Below are positions 58,521 through 64,000 of a DNA stretch of 64,000 bases, one piece after another (positions within the stretch are counted from its first letter, which is position 1; each line of letters starts with the position of its first letter). Origin of the DNA: Aliiglaciecola lipolytica. GTDB lineage: Bacteria; Pseudomonadota; Gammaproteobacteria; Enterobacterales; Alteromonadaceae. The position numbers were made by a program, and so were the translations under genes. The stretch lies in NCBI RefSeq assembly GCF_018860635.1, contig NZ_JAHKPT010000004.1, forward strand, positions 124,001 through 188,000, read 5' to 3'. Below the pieces are notes generated by a model that saw nothing but the letters and a program-made list of their open reading frames with translations, ran no database searches and was not told where the DNA came from.

Positions 58521-58982
58521 ATGCCCAATTCTGCCAATATACCGATGAAAGTGTTGATAAGAGTTCGTTACGCTGAATGTGACGCTCAACAAGTTGTGTT
58601 TAATAGTCGATATGCGGAATATGCCGATTTAGCTGCTACCGAGTTTATGCGGGCAGCAATTGGTGGCTTTAATAAACTGCTAGAACAAGGTTTAGATAAC
58701 CAAGTTGTTAATTTAAATTTAAGCTGGCAAAGCCCTGCAAAATTTGATGATGTGATCGAAATGAGTGTTTGGGTCTCAAAAGTGGGGAATACTTCTTTCA
58801 CATTACATGTTGAAATGTGTCAGCAGGGTAGCAGGCAACCTATATGCCTTGCTGAGGTGATTTATGTGATGGTAGATGCTAGCACTTATAAAAAGACAGA
58901 AATTAAACAAAATTTAAAACAGACCTTGCTTCACGGTTCTGCTGGAGTTTGCGTAAACTTGGCCGGCTCTATTGATAGTTAA
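58521..58982 (+). CDS. Acyl-CoA thioesterase (4HBT hotdog fold)
   Basis: The 153-residue hotdog-fold protein has the 4HBT pattern RVRYAECDAQQVVFNSRYAEYADLA, with the catalytic Asp in ECDAQ, and VNLNLSWQSPAKFDDVIEMSVWV. It hydrolyses acyl-CoA thioesters, chain length unknown. It is coupled to the rhomboid gene with no gap. Confidence 0.87.
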   Translation: MPNSANIPMKVLIRVRYAECDAQQVVFNSRYAEYADLAATEFMRAAIGGFNKLLEQGLDNQVVNLNLSWQSPAKFDDVIEMSVWVSKVGNTSFTLHVEMCQQGSRQPICLAEVIYVMVDASTYKKTEIKQNLKQTLLHGSAGVCVNLAGSIDS

Positions 58983-59028
58983 ATATTAAGCAAATGCTGA
59001 ATTTAGAAACAAAACAACTAGTACACAT

Positions 59029-59065
59029 AAAAAAACGCCGGTGAATGAAAATTCACCGGCGTTTT
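59029..59065. terminator. Bidirectional terminator between thioesterase and rne
   Basis: CGCCGGTGAAT (59036-59046) pairs with ATTCACCGGCG (59051-59061) around a GAAA tetraloop. A and T runs on either side let it work for both the plus-strand thioesterase and the minus-strand rne. Confidence 0.93.
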
Positions 59066-59087
59066 AAGGTTTAACGCTTGTGTCTAT

Positions 59088-62078
59088 TTAGGCGACAGAT
59101 CCTGGCTTGGTTGCTGCAGCAGCAGAGCTGTTTGCAGTATTAGCCATTGATGCGGTTTTTCCTGATACTTTCAGGCCCGCTCGTTTATCTGCAGCTAATG
59201 CTTTAATTTCAATTTCATTGAAATCAGTGTCAATCGCTTTAGGCTTCGCCATTGGATGTGAAACAGGAGCTTTAGTCACCGTTACTTTAGGTTTTTTCGC
59301 AGGCTTTGGTTTGCTTGCTACTTCTTCAACTTCAGTCGGTTTTGGCGTCTCTTGTTGCTGTTCAGCGTCAACTTTAATCGGCGCTATAGTTTCGGTAGGG
59401 GCGGGAGCCGCTTCTTCAACTTTTTCCTTAGCCTGCTGAACTGGCGCATCAGAATTTTCTGCGTCCAACTGAATTTCCACTTGCTCGGGTTGAGCTGCTT
59501 TTTCCTTCACAGGCTTAGCGGCTTTAACCGGTTCTTTTGCTTGTTCAGTAGCAATTTCAGCTTTCGCTTCAGCAACATCCTGTTTTGAAGACTCATCTTT
59601 ATTTTGCTCAGGAGCAGTTGACTCAGCGTTACTCTCTTCGACTTTCTTCGGACGTCTTCTGGTACGAGGTTTAGCTTTAGGTTTTTCCGCTTTAGCTGTT
59701 TCTGATGCATCGTTTGGTTGCTCAGACGGTGTATCATGGGACTCAAACTTAAGTTCGTCTTGAGCTACATCAACAACAGGCTTTTCGGCGTTATCAGTTT
59801 CATTTGTTTCTTCAACTCCTGCACCTTCTTTTCTGCGTTTTTGACCCGCAGCTCGAATGTGTCGAGGAGAGCGTCTACTTCTACTGCGCTCTGTTTGCCC
59901 TTCGTCTTTAGTCTCTGTATTGACAGATTCATCCACAACAGAATTGTTTGCTTCAGCTTGGGTTGAATTGATTAGTTCATCATTCTTAACGTCTTCAACT
60001 TTTACTTTAGGCTGCGTGTTTTTAGCTGTCTCTGCTTGCGGCTGAGCTACTGCTTTTTCATTTTCAGTTTTCTCACCACGGACATTTCGACGGGTATCGC
60101 GTCTTTTTCTACGTTCAGCAACTTTTTCGTTTTTACGTTCCGGTTGATTTTGACTGGTTACGTTCTCTTTAGCTGCATCATTTGTTTTTGCTTCTTGAGA
60201 TTTATTACGATTGTCGCGACGTTGTTTTGGCTTTTGATCACGCTTTTCAGCTTGAGGTTTGTCATTACGATCTGACTTGTCTTTGCGATCAGAAGCTTTA
60301 GGTTTGCGGTTACCAGAGCGCTCATTACGACTACGGCTATTGCGCTGTGGACGTTTGTTTTGCGTATTTGTACTTGGTTTTTTGGTAGTTGTTTCAGGTT
60401 CACTTTCAAATAGACCTGACAACCATTTAGAAACCTTAGCAATCAATGTTGGCTCTTCAGCTTTGGCTGTAACAGGCGCTTGTTGAGGCGCGGCTAAACC
60501 TTGTAATACTGGTTGCTCTTTAGGTTTAATTTCCTGTGTAGGGTTATCAACCTCTGAAGATTGGGTTTCCATTAACTCAATATTATAACTCGCCTCAGTA
60601 ACTGTATCGTCTGGACGTCTGCGGGCTACATGATAATGCGGCGTTTGCAAATTAGGATTTGGAATAATAAGTAAGTTTACACCGTGACGCTTTTCAATAG
60701 ATTGAATTGAACGTCTTTTTTCATTTAACAAGTAGGTAGCTACATTGACGGGCAATTGTGCTTCTATTTGTCCGGTGTTGTCTTTAATACTCTCTTCTTC
60801 CATGATGCGAAGAACAGAAAGCGCTAATGATTCAGTACCACGGATATTACCGTGACCACTACAACGAGGACACACTATATGTGCTGACTCACCGAGGGAC
60901 GGACGTAACCTTTGACGAGACATTTCTAATAAACCGAAACGTGAAATTCGGCCCAATTGAATTCTTGCTCGGTCATGTCTGACGGCATCTTTAAGACGAT
61001 TTTCTACTTCTCTTTGGTGACGAACAGGTGTCATATCGATAAAGTCGATAACCACAAGGCCACCGGCATCACGTAATCTTAATTGACGGGCAATTTCATC
61101 AGCAGCTTCAAGGTTAGTATTGAACGCTGTCTCTTCGATATCGCCGCCTTTTGTTGCCCGTGCAGAGTTGATATCAATTGAAATCATTGCTTCAGTTGGG
61201 TCAATTACAATTGAGCCACCTGATGGTAAGCGCACTTCACGTTGGAAAGCTGATTCGATTTGGGTTTCTATCTGATAATGACTAAAAAGTGGTACATCAC
61301 CTTTATATTGCTTAACGCGACTGGCAAAGTCGGGTCGAACGAGTTGAATGTGCTGTAGTGCTTTTTCAAACACTTCTTGGCTATCAATTAATATTTCACC
61401 TACATCACGACGCAAATAGTCACGAATAGCTCTTACAATAACGTTACTTTCTTGGTGAATAAGGAAAGGGGCAGGTTTGGTTTCAGACGCTTCTGAAATG
61501 GCATTCCAATGACGAATTAGCACATTTAAATCATGCTCGAGTTCTTCAAAGGATTTACCTACGCCTGCGGTTCTAACGATTAAGCCCATGCCATCAGGTA
61601 ATTCAAGCTTATTCAACGATTGTTTTAAATCGGTTCGCTCATCACCTTCGATACGACGAGATATACCGCCTGCACGCGGATTATTAGGCATTAATACTAA
61701 ATAGCTACCAGCCAAACTAATAAAGGTTGTCAGTGCGGCACCTTTTTGTCCGCGCTCTTCTTTATCTATTTGGATGATAACTTCTTGGCCTTCCTTAATC
61801 ACATCTTTGATGCTTGGGCGACCGTCAAACTTATAACCTTGTGGAAAGTAAGTTTTTGCTATTTCTTTTAGAGGGAGGAAACCGTGTCGATCTGCACCGT
61901 AATCAACAAATGCAGCTTCTAAACTGGGTTCAACGCGGGTGATAGTTCCTTTATAGATATTGGCTTTTTTTTGCTCGTGTCCAGGGCTTTCGATATCAAG
62001 ATCATAAAGCTTTTGTCCATCGACCAATGCAACACGCAACTCTTCTTGTTGAGTAGCGTTTATTAACATTCTTTTCAT
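59088..62078 (-). CDS. rne: Ribonuclease E
   Basis: The 996-residue endoribonuclease is the scaffold of the RNA degradosome. The N-terminal half has the S1 domain (about 35-120: [28 protein letters not shown]), the sensor and DNase I-like domains with catalytic Asp in [11 protein letters not shown] and VVIDFIDM, and the Zn-link CPRCSGHG. The C-terminal half (about 520-996) is low-complexity and alternately basic ([17 protein letters not shown]) and acidic. It includes Arg-rich RNA-binding stretches and a final Ser/Ala-rich end that may bind PNPase. ATG at 62078 ([21 protein letters not shown]) is the family start. Confidence 0.97.
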   Translation of the reverse strand: MKRMLINATQQEELRVALVDGQKLYDLDIESPGHEQKKANIYKGTITRVEPSLEAAFVDYGADRHGFLPLKEIAKTYFPQGYKFDGRPSIKDVIKEGQEVIIQIDKEERGQKGAALTTFISLAGSYLVLMPNNPRAGGISRRIEGDERTDLKQSLNKLELPDGMGLIVRTAGVGKSFEELEHDLNVLIRHWNAISEASETKPAPFLIHQESNVIVRAIRDYLRRDVGEILIDSQEVFEKALQHIQLVRPDFASRVKQYKGDVPLFSHYQIETQIESAFQREVRLPSGGSIVIDPTEAMISIDINSARATKGGDIEETAFNTNLEAADEIARQLRLRDAGGLVVIDFIDMTPVRHQREVENRLKDAVRHDRARIQLGRISRFGLLEMSRQRLRPSLGESAHIVCPRCSGHGNIRGTESLALSVLRIMEEESIKDNTGQIEAQLPVNVATYLLNEKRRSIQSIEKRHGVNLLIIPNPNLQTPHYHVARRRPDDTVTEASYNIELMETQSSEVDNPTQEIKPKEQPVLQGLAAPQQAPVTAKAEEPTLIAKVSKWLSGLFESEPETTTKKPSTNTQNKRPQRNSRSRNERSGNRKPKASDRKDKSDRNDKPQAEKRDQKPKQRRDNRNKSQEAKTNDAAKENVTSQNQPERKNEKVAERRKRRDTRRNVRGEKTENEKAVAQPQAETAKNTQPKVKVEDVKNDELINSTQAEANNSVVDESVNTETKDEGQTERSRSRRSPRHIRAAGQKRRKEGAGVEETNETDNAEKPVVDVAQDELKFESHDTPSEQPNDASETAKAEKPKAKPRTRRRPKKVEESNAESTAPEQNKDESSKQDVAEAKAEIATEQAKEPVKAAKPVKEKAAQPEQVEIQLDAENSDAPVQQAKEKVEEAAPAPTETIAPIKVDAEQQQETPKPTEVEEVASKPKPAKKPKVTVTKAPVSHPMAKPKAIDTDFNEIEIKALAADKRAGLKVSGKTASMANTANSSAAAATKPGSVA

Positions 62079-62792
62079 TGTATAAGACTCGGTTTTAGTA
62101 CCGAATGCGGAATAATTTAGAACTGAAAAACGTGGCTTGCAAGCTGCATCAAGCTGAAATCACTTTCAGTCTCACGACTGTAAAAACAGATCTTGTGCGC
62201 GTTTGGATGTGCCAAGGTGTTACCTTAAGCATATGATTTCATTAGGGAAACTAAAGTTTTACGAGTTGTAATTTTAACTTCAGACCCTTGGGTGAAACGC
62301 CTCACCCCAATAAATTTTTTGTCTATCTTTCCAAACTGACGTGATGTTAAACAAAACACATCAGTTTGTTGCCAAATTCAATTCTTACTATTCTGCGATT
62401 GGTACTTTTTTATTGTATATCGCATGATGAGATGTGAATTTGCTTGCTCAACCAATCGAAAAAATACTCACTTCGACAGCAGCAATGCATCATTATGTGT
62501 TACGAATTTTATTTCGTTGATGCCATACAAATTCTAATTTTCATCGCATTGTTTACTGCTATGCAACTGCAAAGCCAGCTAAACGGTCGGATTATCACAT
62601 TAAACCTAACACTCTGGCAAGCAATTAAAATTTTAAACCTAATTTAAATATTTAAGTTAGAATAGGCGCTGAGCCTGATGGACTATATTGCTAAAAGCTA
62701 GCGTTTGACCACTGGGCTGTCAAATCAGCGTCGCAATCAAACTGCGTTAGGCTAAATCGAAACTCATATAGCAAAATTCTACGGGCCCTTAA
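62079..62792. other. Long rne-rluC divergent intergenic region with leader hairpins
   Basis: 714 bases with no convincing gene; a 67-codon reading frame at 62444-62647 has no ribosome site or family feel. On the rne strand a long 5' UTR is expected, as rne is autoregulated through its leader in enterics. Candidate structures: GGGTGA/TCACCC (62290-62295 with 62302-62307), CAGTC/GACTG (62167-62171 with 62176-62180) and AAACTGA/TCAGTTT around 62334-62366. The first is followed by a T run on the plus strand. Confidence 0.45.
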
Positions 62793-63752
62793 ATGACGGA
62801 TTCAAACTTTGATAAAGTACAATTTTTAGCAATCGACGCTGAGCACGAGGGGCAGAGAATTGATAACTTTTTACGTACTTTGTTAAAAGGCGTTCCAAAA
62901 AGTATGATTTACCGAATTTTGCGTAAAGGCGAAGTACGCGTGAATAAAAAACGTGTCAAACCTGAATATAAATTAGTTGACGCAGATGAGATTCGGTTAC
63001 CTCCCATCAGAGTGTCTGAATCCAATAACCAAGCTCCTTCTACTAAGCTTGATAAAGTAGCAACTTTAGAATCACACATTTTATTTGAAGATGAAGTGTT
63101 AATTGTAGTTAACAAACCATCCGGAATGGCAGTGCATGGTGGCAGTGGTTTAAGTTTTGGAGTGATAGAGGCATTACGTGCGTTACGTCCTACGGCTAAG
63201 TTCCTTGAGTTAGTGCATCGCCTAGATAGAGATACATCAGGTTGTCTATTAATAGCTAAAAAACGTTCTGCGCTAAAACACTTACACGAACAACTACGTG
63301 AAAAAACGGTTGATAAGCGATACCAAGCATTGGTTCAAGGGCACTGGCCTGAAAATCGCTTTAAAGTAAAAGCGCCATTACTTAAAAATATTGTAAAATC
63401 TGGCGAACGTATAGTATCTGTCTCTACAGAAGGCAAAGAGTCTGAAACTCGATTTCGTATTTTAGAATCGTTTGCCCAAGCCACATTAGTTGAAGCATCA
63501 CCGATTACTGGACGGACTCATCAAATACGCGTGCACTGTCAACACGCTGGCCATCCAATTGCCTGTGACAGCAAGTATAAGGACGAAGAGTTTAATCATT
63601 ACATGACAAAACTAGGTCTGAATAGATTATTTTTACATGCGCATCGAATATTATACGTGCACCCAGTTAGCGGAAAGCAAATGAGTCACACGGCTAATCT
63701 GGATAGTTCATTAAGCAATGCGCTCAAAGAATTAAGAAAACGAGAAGCCTAA
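62793..63752 (+). CDS. rluC: 23S rRNA pseudouridine(955/2504/2580) synthase RluC
   Basis: The 319-residue protein has an N-terminal S4 RNA-binding domain (about 18-80: RIDNFLRTLLKGVPKSMIYRILRKGEVRVNKKRV). The RluA-type catalytic domain has HRLDRDTSGCLLIAKK (catalytic Asp) and GRTHQIRVHCQHAGHPI. It isomerises three uridines in 23S rRNA. Divergent from rne and followed by yceF, the standard gammaproteobacterial order. Confidence 0.97.
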   Translation: MTDSNFDKVQFLAIDAEHEGQRIDNFLRTLLKGVPKSMIYRILRKGEVRVNKKRVKPEYKLVDADEIRLPPIRVSESNNQAPSTKLDKVATLESHILFEDEVLIVVNKPSGMAVHGGSGLSFGVIEALRALRPTAKFLELVHRLDRDTSGCLLIAKKRSALKHLHEQLREKTVDKRYQALVQGHWPENRFKVKAPLLKNIVKSGERIVSVSTEGKESETRFRILESFAQATLVEASPITGRTHQIRVHCQHAGHPIACDSKYKDEEFNHYMTKLGLNRLFLHAHRILYVHPVSGKQMSHTANLDSSLSNALKELRKREA

Positions 63753-63775
63753 ACTTCACTGCGTTGTGAAATAAT

Positions 63776-64000
63776 CTAAACTTGCGAGTTTAATGTAAGC
63801 ACATCGATTTTAAATTCAGCTAATACATCGCATAGGGCAATCAGTGGCAGGCCAACTAAGCAATTCGGATCTCGCCCCTGTAATTGGGTAAACAGACTAA
63901 TGCCTAAACCTTCGCATTTAAAACTACCGGCACAGTCAAAAGGGGCTTCTTTGGCAATGTAACTATCAATTTGCTTGTCAGTTAAGTCTCTAAAACTTAC
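63776..64000 (-). CDS. yceF: Maf-family nucleotide pyrophosphatase YceF, C-terminal part
   Basis: This partial gene enters from the right edge. The last 74 residues are visible and read on the minus strand: [40 protein letters not shown] and [16 protein letters not shown] in order, ending in TAG at 63778-63776. These match the Maf/YceF C terminus, which hydrolyses 7-methyl-GTP or related non-canonical nucleotides. Convergent with rluC. Confidence 0.93.
   Translation of the reverse strand, partial: VSFRDLTDKQIDSYIAKEAPFDCAGSFKCEGLGISLFTQLQGRDPNCLVGLPLIALCDVLAEFKIDVLTLNSQV

Noticed and set aside
59507-60442. Long open frames antisense to the rne C-terminal half
   Set aside because: They arise from the low-complexity Lys/Glu/Ala codon use of RNase E and have no start signals or protein-like features.
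62444-62647. 67-codon open frame between rne and rluC
   Set aside because: No ribosome site, composition like the surrounding non-coding DNA and no recognisable family; more likely chance within the rne leader region.

Overview
The window is a stretch of chromosome from a marine gammaproteobacterium, most likely an Alteromonadales member close to Alteromonas, Glaciecola or Paraglaciecola. This rests on visually AT-rich DNA, the conserved gammaproteobacterial blocks rlmE-ftsH-folP-glmM-tpiA-secG-tRNA-Leu(GAG), topA and rne/rluC/yceF, and a heavy load of secreted peptidases, rhomboid-type proteins and surface lipoproteins. No intact prophage, insertion sequence, CRISPR array or rRNA operon is visible. 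Genes are densely packed and read on both strands.

Layout. 0.1-0.9 kb: a solitary GH19 lysozyme/chitinase-like enzyme with a peptidoglycan-binding domain. 0.9-4.4 kb (minus strand): a compact cluster of GNAT acetyltransferase, SonM/OphMA-like peptide-backbone N-methyltransferase, a 73-residue peptide gene and a TPR-GGDEF diguanylate cyclase. The methyltransferase plus small ORF look like a split borosin RiPP system, and this is the most interesting part of the window. 4.6-11.3 kb: yhbY, rlmE, ftsH, folP, glmM, tpiA, secG, tRNA-Leu. 11.4-16.4 kb: metY-like enzyme, a putative outer-membrane barrel, pnp and a DUF1244 gene; the usual rimP-nusA-infB-rbfA-truB-rpsO block between tRNA-Leu and pnp is absent. 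16.5-24.5 kb: M14-type and S9 peptidases, a CNNM/CorC-like membrane protein, lolD with one LolC/E permease, and a dicarboxylate/amino-acid symporter. 24.6-35.7 kb: an Ig-repeat lipoprotein, astB, topA, DUF2058, yaiI, rhlE, aromatic/aspartate aminotransferase and an NRDE protein. 35.7-38 kb: an FHA membrane protein paired with an S1C serine protease. 38.2-50 kb: acyltransferase, trans-sulfuration-family enzyme, secreted glutathione peroxidase, a second S9 peptidase, rhombosortase, gamma-glutamyltranspeptidase, ppnP, small lipoproteins, a NUDIX protein and cysK. 50.2-57.7 kb: a MoxR-VWA-RDD-XdhC-MocA-IorA-IorB operon, that is, a Tat-exported two-subunit molybdenum hydroxylase with its maturation factors. 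57.8-64 kb: rhomboid protease, thioesterase, rne, rluC and the C-terminal end of yceF running off the right edge.

How genes work together. The molybdenum hydroxylase operon is a self-contained enzyme plus cofactor-processing unit. The S9, M14-like and GGT enzymes fit the peptide-scavenging life of a marine heterotroph. cysK, the MetY-like enzyme and the second Cys/Met-family PLP enzyme cover sulfur amino-acid metabolism. RNase E, PNPase and the DEAD-box helicase RhlE are RNA-decay components, although their genes lie far apart. All assignments come from reading motifs by eye; no database search was run.
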